Shown here: positions 53,408 through 61,222 of the stretch, one piece after another
Layout: each line of letters opens with the position of its first letter
Numbering within the stretch: the stretch's first letter is position 1
NCBI GenBank assembly: GCA_017859955.1
Contig: JAFNAB010000021.1
Coordinates: 1 to 61,222 of the forward strand
Reading direction: 5' to 3'
Length of the DNA: 61,222 nucleotides
Source: Holophagaceae bacterium
GTDB lineage: Bacteria; Acidobacteriota; Holophagae; Holophagales; Holophagaceae
Translations under genes and position numbers: made by a program
The notes under the pieces: generated by a model
What the model was told of the DNA's origin: nothing
Seen by the model: only the letters and a program-made list of their open reading frames with translations
Databases searched by the model: none

Positions 53408-54613
53408 TTACAAACCTGAGGGGGTCAGCGTTACCTGAATGCGCCCCTCCATGAAGGCCTGAACCCTGAAGCGATCCGACAGGAGCTGGGGCTGCTCCAG
53501 GGTGAGCTGATCCAATTGGCCATTCAGAGCGACACCCGGGGCGATCTCGCGATTCATCCCACCCTGGACCTGGGCCTTGAGGTCCTGGAAATTCTTTTGG
53601 AGAAACCAGTTGGACTTTTCCGCGAGGGTCTTGCGAAGGCTGGAACGGAAGAGCCACTCGCCGAATTTCGTGATCCAGCTGCGGCTTTCAAGGGTGTAGT
53701 CAAGATCCAGGAGCTCCAGGGTCCCCTTCTGGGCGTTGAAATGGGGGGTCCCCGCCAGGGCCAAGCGCCCGTTGACCTTCCCCTTGAGCTCCACCTCCAG
53801 GATGGCTTGGCGGCCTTGCCCCCGCACCGAGGCATCCAGGATCTCAAAGCGGCCGTTGCCGGTCTCAAAGACCTTGCCCACCATCTGGCGCCGGAGCTGC
53901 TCGCTGGCCTCCCGGTACCCCAGATCGGCATCCACCTGAATCCGGAAGGTCGGGGAGGGGTTGCCATTCAAGGGGACCAGATCCGGCAGGGGCCGAAGCG
54001 TGATCTCAGGCCGATTGCCCAGTTGCAGGAAGGGGCGGGCCTGGATTTCCGGAGTCACCACCAGGGTGTGGCCGTCGCTGCTCAGGGGACCCAGCCGAAT
54101 CTGCTCCGGGTTGAGGACCAGGAAGACACCGTGGCTCACTTCGATGGGCTGCTGGGCCATGCGCCAGACATCTTCAGCCTTGCGGCGCAGCATCGCCGAT
54201 TCCCGGGCCTGCTGTTCCATGCCCTGGAGACCCCGCGCCATCGCATCCTTCATGCCCGCCAGTACCTGGTTGGTGATGTCATAGCCCAGAAAGGTGATGG
54301 TACAGGCATTGGAGGGCATGGGATCGAAGGTGCTCACCCTGAGATCGACCCCCCATTGGGGGGTGATCCCGAAATCCGCCTGGGCCCCAAGCCAGGCATG
54401 GCGGAAGCCCTCCGGCCCCAGTCCGCAGGAGCCCATGGACTTGATGAGGCTGCCCATCCGCAGGCCCACTTCCATCCAGTAGTGGACCGCTGTTCGCACC
54501 GTAACCCGGTTGTTGACCAAGCGCAGGGTCAGGGGATCCCGGTAGAGGTTGAAGCGGTAGACCTTGGCTCCGCTATTGGGCAGGGGGGCCCAGGTTTCCA
54601 CCCCCGCAGGCAC
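53408..54613 (-). CDS. DUF4403-family protein, probably missing its N-terminus
   Basis: 401 aa from a GTG at 54613, the furthest upstream start in frame; a stop (TAG) comes 16 codons earlier. DUF4403 proteins are usually about 450-480 aa with a signal peptide and a first conserved block. Here the sequence opens abruptly with VETWAPLPNSGAKVYRFNLY and has no signal peptide. The remainder, including SRSWITKFGEWLFRSSLRKT and the closing VTLTPSGL, is intact. No ribosome-binding site is seen at the start. The gene may be 5'-truncated, or it may have a non-standard start. Function of the family is not known to me; it is generally envelope-associated. Confidence 0.65.
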   Translation of the reverse strand: MPAGVETWAPLPNSGAKVYRFNLYRDPLTLRLVNNRVTVRTAVHYWMEVGLRMGSLIKSMGSCGLGPEGFRHAWLGAQADFGITPQWGVDLRVSTFDPMPSNACTITFLGYDITNQVLAGMKDAMARGLQGMEQQARESAMLRRKAEDVWRMAQQPIEVSHGVFLVLNPEQIRLGPLSSDGHTLVVTPEIQARPFLQLGNRPEITLRPLPDLVPLNGNPSPTFRIQVDADLGYREASEQLRRQMVGKVFETGNGRFEILDASVRGQGRQAILEVELKGKVNGRLALAGTPHFNAQKGTLELLDLDYTLESRSWITKFGEWLFRSSLRKTLAEKSNWFLQKNFQDLKAQVQGGMNREIAPGVALNGQLDQLTLEQPQLLSDRFRVQAFMEGRIQVTLTPSGL

Positions 54614-54694
54614 CTTGGGACCAGAAAGGGCCGCCCTGGGCGGAACCCTGCGCCCACGCTACCCTGGCATGGAGCCCATGCAAAGGAGCCCCAT

Positions 54695-55141
54695 TTGGCC
54701 AAGCGAACCGAACCCGTCCGAAAGTCTGTAAAGGAGATCCTGGAGGATCTGCTGACGGGGCACCGGGAAGCGTCCTTCAACGGCCCGGCTTCGGCCCTGA
54801 AATACCTGAACCGGACCTTCGAGGGCCAGCAGAGCCTGCCCAACGGCGTGAAGGCCGTGGCCTTCGACCTGATGGCCGAGGCGAAGGCTCAGCTCCAGGA
54901 CTGGGAGGGGGTGACCGAAGCGGTCCAAGGCTTTGTGACCAATCTGGCCGCCATGGAGGAGGCCCTGGGCCATGGATTCCGGGCAGCCCTGGAGGCCACC
55001 ACGGCTCTCGAGCGCGGGGTCCAGGCCTGGAGCGAATTGGGGGATTTCCACGCGGCTCTGGAACTCTGCGACCGGGCCATCGAACTCAAACTCGGGGCCC
55101 ACTGGGAAGCCAAGCGGGACAGCCTGGACTGGGCCCGTTAA
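54695..55141 (+). CDS. 148-aa TPR-like hypothetical protein, TTG start
   Basis: Alpha-helical soluble protein (LAKRTEPVRKSVKEILEDLL, then VAFDLMAEAKAQLQDWEGVT and ALELCDRAIELKLGAHWEA), with TPR-like helix pairs over the last 90 residues. TTG at 54695 is preceded by AAAGGAG with good spacing. No ATG fits. I cannot name a function. It lies 81 bp away from the truncated DUF4403 gene on the opposite strand. Confidence 0.65.
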   Translation: MAKRTEPVRKSVKEILEDLLTGHREASFNGPASALKYLNRTFEGQQSLPNGVKAVAFDLMAEAKAQLQDWEGVTEAVQGFVTNLAAMEEALGHGFRAALEATTALERGVQAWSELGDFHAALELCDRAIELKLGAHWEAKRDSLDWAR

Positions 55142-55167
55142 GTGTCCCGAGGGACTACAATTCCCCC

Positions 55168-55674
55168 ATGCTGCTAGACGCCGCCCTCCCCGTTTCCACC
55201 AGCTTATGGAAGCTGAACCAGCCCTGGTGGGAATTCCCCATCCGGGCCGTCGTCGTCTATGCATTCATGCTGCTGATCCTCCGGCTCACCGGCAAGCGGC
55301 AGATCGGGCAGCTCGCCCCCTTTGACCTGGTCCTCCTCCTGGTCATCTCCAATGCCGTTCAGAACAGCATGAACGCGGGCGACAACTCGGTCACCGCCGG
55401 CATCATCCTGGTGCTCTCCCTGGTCGCCATTCATTGGATCGTGGGAGAGATCACCTTCCGGAGCAAGAAACAGGCCCTGGTGATCGAAGGCAGCCCCCAG
55501 ATTCTGGTCCACAATGGCATCCCCAACGAGAAGACACTGGCCAGGGAGCGCCTCACCCACCACGACCTCATGGCGGCCATCCGTCAGGCTGGATTGGGTT
55601 CCCTGGAGGAAGTCCACATCGCCATTCTGGAGACCAACGGAAGCATCAGCGTGATACCCAAACAGCGTTCCTAG
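55168..55674 (+). CDS. DUF421 (YetF-like) membrane protein
   Basis: 168 aa. Two or three N-terminal helices (VVVYAFMLLILRLTGKRQIG and LVLLLVISNAVQNSMN) are followed by a small soluble domain, LVIEGSPQILVHNGIPNEKT. This is the DUF421/YetF pattern. Inner membrane, role unclear; family members have been linked to spore or stress biology in Bacilli. It lies 26 bases behind the hypothetical gene and 37 before the pirin gene, likely one operon. Confidence 0.85.
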   Translation: MLLDAALPVSTSLWKLNQPWWEFPIRAVVVYAFMLLILRLTGKRQIGQLAPFDLVLLLVISNAVQNSMNAGDNSVTAGIILVLSLVAIHWIVGEITFRSKKQALVIEGSPQILVHNGIPNEKTLARERLTHHDLMAAIRQAGLGSLEEVHIAILETNGSISVIPKQRS

Positions 55675-55711
55675 GGCGATTCCCGGCATCCAATCTCCAA
55701 GGGAGTAACCG

Positions 55712-56572
55712 ATGCCCAGCCCCAAAGCCCTCCATAGCGTTCTTCACCAGCCCCGTCGCCACTGGGTCGGCAATGGATTTCCGGTCCGGACCCTCTTCGC
55801 CTACCCGGAGCATGGGGAGGTGCTGAGCCCATTCCTGCTCCTGGACTATGCCGAGCCCACGGAATTCCCACCGACCTCCGAAAGGCTCGGGGTGGGTGAA
55901 CACCCGCACCGGGGCTTCCAGACCGTGACCCTCGTGTATTCGGGAGAAGTGGAGCACCGGGATTCCTCCGGAGGCGGGGGGCGGATCGGCACCGGGGATG
56001 TCCAGTGGATGAGCGCCGCCTCCGGCCTGGTACACGAGGAGTTCCATGGCAGGGAATTCGCCAGGACCGGCGGCACCTTCGAGGTGATGCAGCTCTGGGT
56101 GAACCTTCCGGCCGCCGCCAAGTCCACGACTCCCAGCTACCAGACCATCCTGAAGGACCAGATCCCCGAGCTTCAGCTACCCGAGGGAAAGCTCCGAATC
56201 GTGGCCGGAAGTTATGAAGAGACCCGGGGACCGGCCAGCACCTTTACGCCCATGGACGTGTGGGATCTTGAGTTCTCGGGCCCTGCCCCCTTCGACGTGG
56301 CCCTGCCCGAGGGACACAGCGCGGGACTGGCGGTGCGCCGGGGTCCGGTGATCGTCAACGGCACCCCGCTTCAGGCAGGTGAAGTCGCGGTATTCCAGCA
56401 GAAGGGAAGCCTCCTTCACATCGAGCCCAGCCCAGGCTCGGCCCTGCTGCTCCTGAGCGGTGCACCCATCCCGGAACCCATCGCGGGCGGAGGCCCATTT
56501 GTCATGAACACCCCCGCGGAGATCCGCCAGGCCTATGCGGATTACCAGGAGGGCCGGATGGGGCGACTCTGA
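55712..56572 (+). CDS. Pirin-family cupin protein
   Basis: 286 aa with two cupin barrels. The metal site is EHPHRGFQTVTLVYSGEVEH near residue 70, with further ligands in MSAASGLVHEEFHG. The C-terminal barrel ends in NTPAEIRQAYADYQEGRMG. Some pirins oxidise quercetin (quercetinase) or bind iron. In this organism of aromatic compounds a dioxygenase role is unlikely in anoxia, and the location does not tie it to the catabolic region. It is followed by a bidirectional terminator. Confidence 0.92.
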   Translation: MPSPKALHSVLHQPRRHWVGNGFPVRTLFAYPEHGEVLSPFLLLDYAEPTEFPPTSERLGVGEHPHRGFQTVTLVYSGEVEHRDSSGGGGRIGTGDVQWMSAASGLVHEEFHGREFARTGGTFEVMQLWVNLPAAAKSTTPSYQTILKDQIPELQLPEGKLRIVAGSYEETRGPASTFTPMDVWDLEFSGPAPFDVALPEGHSAGLAVRRGPVIVNGTPLQAGEVAVFQQKGSLLHIEPSPGSALLLLSGAPIPEPIAGGGPFVMNTPAEIRQAYADYQEGRMGRL

Positions 56573-56585
56573 GAAGAGTCATCGC

Positions 56586-56623
56586 AAAAGGGCCGGAGAC
56601 CCCTGAGGTCCCCGGCCCTTTTT
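56586..56623. terminator. Bidirectional terminator between pirin and the second substrate-binding protein
   Basis: AAAAGGGCCGG pairs with CCGGCCCTTTT across the loop AGACCCCTGAGGTCC, with T-runs on both strands (CCCTTTTTAATT; read leftwards, TTTTGC). Confidence 0.85.
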
Positions 56624-56636
56624 AATTACACCCGGA

Positions 56637-57959
56637 TCACTGCTGACTGGTGGGCACCGGGAAGATCGCCTGGGCAGCCACGGGCCAGAAGTCGTGCTCG
56701 GAGTGGATCACCTTCAGTTCCCACTTCTCGGGCTTGTCGGTCTTGAACCACTGGCCGAAGACGATGGGACCCCGGCTGAACTGATTCTCGTTGAACTTCA
56801 CCCGTCCACGGATGGTCATGAGGTCCGTGGCGGCCAGAGCAGCGTTCACCTTTTCAGGGTCCACGCTGTCCGCCCGCTGGATGGCGTCCACCAGCACCTG
56901 GATACCGGCATAGCCAGGTCCAAGGGTGCAGAGCACCGGGCGCTTGGTCTCCTTGACCCACTTGTCGGCCAGGCTCTTGGGGGTGGTGTTGCCGAAACCG
57001 GGACAGTTGACCATTGTGCCGTCCCACCAGATTTCAATGCAGACCCCCCAGGGGAGATCACCGCCCCAAGCATTCACATCGTCGTAGTTGAGAGCACCCC
57101 GGCCCAGGGACATGATCTTGGGGTTCACACCCAGGGACTGGCACTGCTTGCGGACGGTCCCCAGGAAGGGTGCGGGACCATTGCCCCACAAAATGTCGAT
57201 GCCCGCATCCTTCCAGGCCTTGACGACTGAAGAGAAATCGTTGGTCTCGAAGGGGAGCAGGCCCAGGTTCCGATCCGCACCCACCACGGTATAGCCCTTC
57301 TTCTTCAGGATGGGAACCATGAGGGTGTACCAGCCACGCCCATCGGGATCATCAGTCACGATGAGCCCGACCTTCTTGTTGGTCTTGTCGCCGAACTGGT
57401 CCAACTGGCTGAGCCAGGCGTCCATGACCGTGTAGCCGGGCTTGGCCCGGAAGTCTCCGGCGGGGGCGGGGGAAATGATATTGAAGCTGCCCATGGCCCA
57501 GGTGAACTTCCACTTAGTGGGGCTTTCGTTGCGCATCCCCAGCCAGGGTTCCTCGGGGCCGACCCCCGTCACATAGGGGATCTTGTAGGTATCCGCCACC
57601 TTGGAGACAGCGGGGTGCATGGGAGGAGGCTCATCCCCGGAAACAATGAACTGGACGTGGTCCTGGAGAACCAGGCTTTCGGCCAGGGCTCCGGCCTTGT
57701 TGGGGTCCGTTTCATCATTGACGGAGATGATCCGGATGGGAAAGCGTTCGTTCCCGACCTTCACTCCACCCTGTTTGTTGATATCCTCCACCGCGGCCTG
57801 GATCCCGTAGAGGGCCCCCTCCCCCATGGAGGCGAAGAACCCGGTCTGGGATTGGATGACCCCGACCTTGATCTCCCTGGCCTGCTTCTTGTCGCAGCCG
57901 AGACTCAGGGTGAGCCCCAGAGCCGCGAGAACCCAAGGCGCTGCTTTGTGTAACTTCAT
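56637..57959 (-). CDS. Branched-chain amino-acid-type ABC substrate-binding lipoprotein (second orphan copy)
   Basis: 440 aa. Signal MKLHKAAPWVLAALGLTLSL ends at GC, a lipobox, followed by DKKQAREIKVGVIQSQTGFF. It is a close paralogue of 21277-22614 with the same segments VNDETDPNKAGALAESLVL and SPTKWKFTWAMGSFN-like core, and a matching C-terminus (QWFKTDKPEKWELKVIHSEH). No permease or ATPase genes adjoin, so it either shares a remote ABC system or has another partner. It faces the PhlG-like gene across a 150-bp divergent promoter region, suggesting joint control. Ligand unknown; an aromatic ring product is plausible. Confidence 0.88.
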   Translation of the reverse strand: MKLHKAAPWVLAALGLTLSLGCDKKQAREIKVGVIQSQTGFFASMGEGALYGIQAAVEDINKQGGVKVGNERFPIRIISVNDETDPNKAGALAESLVLQDHVQFIVSGDEPPPMHPAVSKVADTYKIPYVTGVGPEEPWLGMRNESPTKWKFTWAMGSFNIISPAPAGDFRAKPGYTVMDAWLSQLDQFGDKTNKKVGLIVTDDPDGRGWYTLMVPILKKKGYTVVGADRNLGLLPFETNDFSSVVKAWKDAGIDILWGNGPAPFLGTVRKQCQSLGVNPKIMSLGRGALNYDDVNAWGGDLPWGVCIEIWWDGTMVNCPGFGNTTPKSLADKWVKETKRPVLCTLGPGYAGIQVLVDAIQRADSVDPEKVNAALAATDLMTIRGRVKFNENQFSRGPIVFGQWFKTDKPEKWELKVIHSEHDFWPVAAQAIFPVPTSQQ

Positions 57960-58110
57960 GGTTCACCATCCTCGGAAAGAGAGTTAAGGAAAGCAAGGGT
58001 CAGGACAAAAGCTGCCCTGATGGGAAGGACTACACTTTTCGATCTCGTGTCGTTCCAGGTGGAAAAGCACTCGTGATAAACATTCGTAAACCCTAATAAA
58101 GGAGGTTTTG

Positions 58111-58851
58111 ATGAGATTCACCGAGTGCGAAGCCATGCTCCAAAGCGACCCGCTACATCTGGAGACAGGCATTGAACGCCTTTCCAGTGGCGGGATCCAC
58201 GTGGCCATTCGAATGTGCCTGGAAAACTGCACAGCTGAGATGCTTGAGTGGTGGTTCGGGTGCGAGTGCGATACGGACATGTACCGTCTTTGGCATCCAG
58301 GTGCCCACAAGTTTTCGAAATGGGGGGAGTATGAGGCCAATCATGTGCCCGGAAACGTGATCGGCTCCACCCACTTCATCAAGGAGACGCTCGGCAACTC
58401 TGACGTCATGGACATGCAGCTCAAATACCTCGACCCCATGGATCTTTTCGGCGCCAAACTTACGGAAGCCAGGAAGCGCGGCGATGCCGATGTTGTCCTC
58501 TACGGCTGGGCCGGAATCGGCGAGAACTGGGAGTGTGAGAGAAATGAGCAAGGTTATCCCAATTTCATGCAATATGTAGGCGTTGGCCGAAACACACCCT
58601 TCGGCCTGGTCCTGCGAAACCACTATTGGTTCGCAGACATGCTGGATGTGCCGTCAGCCGAAGTCGAGAAGATGGTCCAGGACCAGCTTGGGCTCTACAT
58701 GCTCGAGCATGATTCCAACGAGTTCCATATCCTTGGCAAAGTCATTCCAAGCTTCTACCTGCGTGACAACTGGGAGAAGCTTGGCGAACCCGAGCCCTAC
58801 ACCAAGCACAAGGAACTCAGCAAGCTTGCGACCACCAAGCTTTTTGTCTAA
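58111..58851 (+). CDS. DAPG hydrolase (PhlG)-like protein
   Basis: 246 aa. Resembles the PhlG family, zinc enzymes that hydrolyse a C-C bond between an acyl group and the phloroglucinol ring. Visible: MLEWWFGCECDTDMYRLWHP and GAHKFSKW near residues 44-70, and an H-x3-E pair (H200, E204) matching two of PhlG's four metal ligands (recalled as His129, Glu160, His214, Glu218). GGAGG precedes the ATG at 58111. It is divergent from a substrate-binding protein and next to a TetR and methyltransferase gene. In this phloroglucinol-forming organism a retro-Claisen step on an acylphloroglucinol or on a ring-opened 1,3-diketone would fit, which is inference. Confidence 0.65.
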   Translation: MRFTECEAMLQSDPLHLETGIERLSSGGIHVAIRMCLENCTAEMLEWWFGCECDTDMYRLWHPGAHKFSKWGEYEANHVPGNVIGSTHFIKETLGNSDVMDMQLKYLDPMDLFGAKLTEARKRGDADVVLYGWAGIGENWECERNEQGYPNFMQYVGVGRNTPFGLVLRNHYWFADMLDVPSAEVEKMVQDQLGLYMLEHDSNEFHILGKVIPSFYLRDNWEKLGEPEPYTKHKELSKLATTKLFV

Positions 58852-58865
58852 AACGTCATCATGCT

Positions 58866-59477
58866 TCAACCGGCCCGGGCAGACCGTCCGGGTCGGGCTG
58901 CGTTCGAAGGGGATCTGGGTCCGTGGGGATCCATGAAATCCAGGCAGATCCTCGCGCAGCAGAGATCAGCGATGACATCGGTGGCGATGCCATCATCCTC
59001 GAATATCCAGTACCGATACGCACCCAGGATGGAACAAGCGATCTGCTCAATGACCAGGCCGGTGTACCTGAACTCAGGGAGCTCCTTCCTGTACTTCTCC
59101 ATGAAATGGGTCTTGATGATGTTCTTCCACTTCATGGCGAAGGTGGGCTCGGCCTGCCTCCCCATCAGGACCCGATATAGGGAAGCATGCTTCTTGATCA
59201 AGGCGAGGGTGTCATTGAAGCACTTGAAGTGTCCTTCTTCCTCGAAGCTGGTGAGATCGTATTCCTTGAAACCGACATTGAGGCGAAACATTTGGTCAAT
59301 CAGATCGTTCTCAACCTCGTCCAGAACTTCATCCAGATCATTGAAGTAAGCATAGAAGGTCGTCCTTGCGATCGGGATGGCCGAGCACAGCATCTTGACG
59401 TTCATCTTCCGCAGGCCGCGCTTGCCATAGATATCCACGAACTTGGCTTTAATTTGGTTCTTGGTCTCGCCAGACAT
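58866..59477 (-). CDS. TetR-family transcriptional regulator
   Basis: 203 aa. N-terminal HTH (about 8-55: KFVDIYGKRGLRKMNVKMLC, then IPIARTTFYAYFNDLDEVL). The C-terminal ligand domain includes IEQIACSILGAYRYWIFED. Start at the ATG at 59477 with GGATGGA before it; a TTG further upstream adds 13 residues of no value. It follows the methyltransferase gene on the same strand after 61 bases, so it may be the local repressor of the methyltransferase/corrinoid genes or of the PhlG-like gene. No effector can be read. Confidence 0.85.
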   Translation of the reverse strand: MSGETKNQIKAKFVDIYGKRGLRKMNVKMLCSAIPIARTTFYAYFNDLDEVLDEVENDLIDQMFRLNVGFKEYDLTSFEEEGHFKCFNDTLALIKKHASLYRVLMGRQAEPTFAMKWKNIIKTHFMEKYRKELPEFRYTGLVIEQIACSILGAYRYWIFEDDGIATDVIADLCCARICLDFMDPHGPRSPSNAARPGRSARAG

Positions 59478-59538
59478 CGATCCATCCGCAGCAGAATTCA
59501 GGTCATGGGGCAACAAAAGCGCCTGAGAGATAGGCTGA

Positions 59539-60645
59539 TCAGCCGTGAACAGATGCGATCATGGCCGCCACGTTCTCGGGCTTGCCGTTGAAGGGGATAT
59601 CGCAGCCAGAGGACAGAATGAAGCCCTCGGGGCCGATCTCCCCGATCAGCCGCTTGCAGTAATCCCGGACGCCCTCAGGTGTACCCAGGGCGAAGAGGGC
59701 CGCTGGGACATCGCCCATGATGGCCATGTGCCCACCCAGCACCTGTTTGATCCTGAAGATGTCTGTGGCGTGGTCCGGGGAAATGATGCAGGAGTGCTTG
59801 GGCATCTCCAAGAAGAATTCCAGGTCCCGTTCCCAGTTGGAATCCAGGTGGAAGACCGGCACCACGCCCTCCTCCAGCAGCACTTCCGCCATCCGTTTCA
59901 TGTAGGGCCACACAAAGCGCTTCCAGGTCTTCGGGTTGATGAACTCGGACGCCGAGCGCCAGCCTCCCACCCAGGCACCGAAGGGCTGGAGGCCCCGGGC
60001 CGTCTGGCGCACGGTCTCCACCAGGTCAGGCATGGCGGCATCACAGGCCTCCTGCACCAGGTCCGGCCTGGAAAAGAGATCCCGCATGAAGCGCGGCATG
60101 GTGCGCCCGCCACAGAAATACTCGTAGGGCATGTTGGCCTGGAAGGGCGAAAGGACCGGAACCCCCACCGCGTTCCAGCGCCGGATGGCCTCGGGCATGA
60201 ACTCGAACATGGGCATGAGCTTGGGCATCAGGTTGTCCAGACGGCTGGCCTGGTACTCGCCGAAGAAAGCGTTGTAGCCGTGCTTGATGATGGTGTCGTA
60301 GTCCGCCAGGGTCATCAGTTCCTGCTCCGCCACCTGCCAGGGCTGGTCCGCGGCCACATCCCGACCAGGGATCTTGACTTTGGAGAGCCAGGCCAGGCTC
60401 AGGACATGGGCCGAGAAGGTCGGCTGCTGGATGGCATCGATTTCACCCAGCTGGGTGAAGGACTTGATCATGGTGTCCGTCATCAGATCCGGCGTCACCG
60501 CGAAATCCGCCATCCGGACCTTCATGTGGTTGGCACAGAAGGAGGTGGCCAGCGGCACCACCGGCACCCGATCCTGCTTCTCGAAGGCGACAGCCCGCTT
60601 GATCCGAGCCAACCGATCCGTGCAGAGTTCAACAGCAGTCGTCAT
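59539..60645 (-). CDS. Uroporphyrinogen-decarboxylase-fold methyltransferase
   Basis: 368 aa, a TIM-barrel protein of the URO-D/MtaA-CmuA group. Members move methyl groups to or from corrinoid proteins in demethylation. RIKRAVAFEKQDRVPVVPLA starts the fold. The metal region reads VFHLDSNWERDLEFF, with His266 but an Asp where MtaA-type enzymes have Cys (HxC). A later SSGCDIPFNGKPENV supplies the C-terminal cysteine. GGAGGT lies before the ATG. The corrinoid-protein gene lies upstream on the same strand. In Holophaga-like bacteria this would remove O-methyl groups from methoxylated aromatics such as trimethoxybenzoate; other methyl donors are possible. Confidence 0.82.
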   Translation of the reverse strand: MTTAVELCTDRLARIKRAVAFEKQDRVPVVPLATSFCANHMKVRMADFAVTPDLMTDTMIKSFTQLGEIDAIQQPTFSAHVLSLAWLSKVKIPGRDVAADQPWQVAEQELMTLADYDTIIKHGYNAFFGEYQASRLDNLMPKLMPMFEFMPEAIRRWNAVGVPVLSPFQANMPYEYFCGGRTMPRFMRDLFSRPDLVQEACDAAMPDLVETVRQTARGLQPFGAWVGGWRSASEFINPKTWKRFVWPYMKRMAEVLLEEGVVPVFHLDSNWERDLEFFLEMPKHSCIISPDHATDIFRIKQVLGGHMAIMGDVPAALFALGTPEGVRDYCKRLIGEIGPEGFILSSGCDIPFNGKPENVAAMIASVHG

Positions 60646-61086
60646 TGCTTACCTCCAGATGAAGAGAAGAAAAAAAATTTCCCAGGCGTCTCAAAAGGCT
60701 GATGGGGACTAAAGGCACCGCCATCCGAAAGGAAGCAGAGCGCCGCCCTAAAACCCAACGACAGCCATCTGTCGGGCTATCGCGGGCTGATGCTGGTCAT
60801 AACGAATCGGCAGGATCGACAATGATTAGTGATCGCTTCGTGATTGATTGTCAACATTTGATTTCAAATCTTTTTTCATTCACCATTAATTACACCCGAG
60901 ACTCAACCTCCGCCGTTGAAACCTCCCGATCATTAATTCACAAAACATATCCAATAAATACCCAGGACCCCAGAAACAATCGTTTCCCTTATCCAACAAC
61001 AGCGATCAAATTCAAACCCAACATGCATCCACAAAAAAACAGGCCCTCATCTCGAGGGCCCGAGGCTAATACCATTAAATTTTTGT
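60646..61086. other. Intergenic region between corrinoid protein and methyltransferase genes
   Basis: 441 bp, AT-rich, no gene. It holds CGACAG-CCAT-CTGTCG (60759-60774), a longer imperfect repeat GACAAT...ATTGTC (60818-60852), and the corrinoid gene terminator at 61033-61060. The methyltransferase promoter, read leftwards, must be here. The repeats are candidate TetR operators. Confidence 0.5.
61033..61060 (-). terminator. Terminator after the corrinoid-protein gene
   Basis: Read on the minus strand: GGCCCTC-GAGAT-GAGGGCC followed by TGTTTTTTTG, 27 bases past the stop. It separates the corrinoid gene from the methyltransferase gene. Confidence 0.8.
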
Positions 61087-61222
61087 TTATATATTCACCA
61101 ACCTTTTGGAGTACTCCACGCAATCCTGAGCCGTCTTGCAGTAGGCGTCGGCACCCACGTAATCCGCCGTGGTCTGGTCGCAGGGACCGCCGCCGATGAG
61201 GATCTTGACCTGGTCCCGAAGC
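61087..61222 (-). CDS. Corrinoid methyl-carrier protein, C-terminal fragment (runs off the window)
   Basis: 44 residues are visible, from LRDQVKILIGGGPCDQTTAD to YSKRLVNI; the gene continues past the right edge. ILIGGGPCDQTTADYVGADA and the closing helix are typical of the B12-binding domain of MtbC/MttC-type corrinoid proteins, which shuttle methyl groups between two methyltransferases. It lies upstream of the URO-D-type methyltransferase on the same strand. Without the N-terminus I cannot show the cobalt-ligating DxHxxG motif. Confidence 0.75.
   Translation of the reverse strand, partial: LRDQVKILIGGGPCDQTTADYVGADAYCKTAQDCVEYSKRLVNI

Overview
The window is a GC-rich Gram-negative chromosome segment. 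It carries outer-membrane genes (porin, TolC), a cadmium-free but molybdenum-rich aromatic catabolism set, and anaerobic metabolism genes. The gene content is that of an anaerobic aromatic degrader such as the acidobacterium Holophaga foetida: pyruvate:ferredoxin oxidoreductase, gallate-type UbiD decarboxylase with its UbiX partner, three pyrogallol/phloroglucinol transhydroxylase-type enzymes, and a corrinoid methyltransferase system. The genus is an inference from gene content; no rRNA or other marker is present.

Layout. 1-9 kb: nifJ, leuCD with a divergent LysR regulator, and an oxidative-stress gene that joins rubredoxin-like modules, an FAD reductase and a rubrerythrin. 9-18.5 kb: a first molybdenum-enzyme locus. 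The large subunit (10976-13942) has an extra SCP2-like N-terminal domain and altered pocket residues. It is transcribed away from a five-gene operon (sigma-54 activator, mobB, two flavin reductases, LysR), and a sigma-54 promoter plus triple operator lies between them. 18.5-21 kb: TolC-type channel and IclR regulator. 21-42 kb: the gallate/pyrogallol region, with an orphan substrate-binding lipoprotein, LysR, UbiD+UbiX, aromatic acid MFS, porin, a sodium-solute symporter with two tiny membrane proteins, an NhaD-type antiporter, and two transhydroxylase pairs separated by a flavodoxin-like gene and a small unknown gene. It ends in an IS630-type HTH gene and moeA. 43.6-56.6 kb: mostly ordinary genes (lipB-Nudix, OFA transporter, SDR, ligA, cca, a CheC/two-component cluster, DUF4403, DUF421, pirin). 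56.6-61.2 kb: a second orphan substrate-binding protein, a DAPG-hydrolase (PhlG)-like protein, a TetR regulator, a URO-D-type methyltransferase and the 3' end of a corrinoid protein.

Working model (inference). Aromatic acid enters through the porin and MFS, and gallate is decarboxylated to pyrogallol by UbiD using the prenylated flavin made by UbiX. The transhydroxylases isomerise pyrogallol to phloroglucinol, with MobB and MoeA supplying the molybdopterin guanine dinucleotide cofactor. The methyltransferase/corrinoid pair would remove O-methyl groups from methoxylated precursors. The phloroglucinol reductase and ring-opening genes are not recognisable here. Short palindromes built on ACCGCA/TGCGGT recur upstream of the substrate-binding protein, the decarboxylase, the symporter and the second transhydroxylase, which suggests one shared regulator.

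Main unusual points: the SCP2-fused transhydroxylase paralogue and its sigma-54 operon, IS630-type DNA-binding proteins kept downstream of two transhydroxylase operons, a decarboxylase gene whose best ribosome-binding site feeds the wrong frame, a three-part symporter, and a PhlG-like hydrolase in a phloroglucinol-forming genome.
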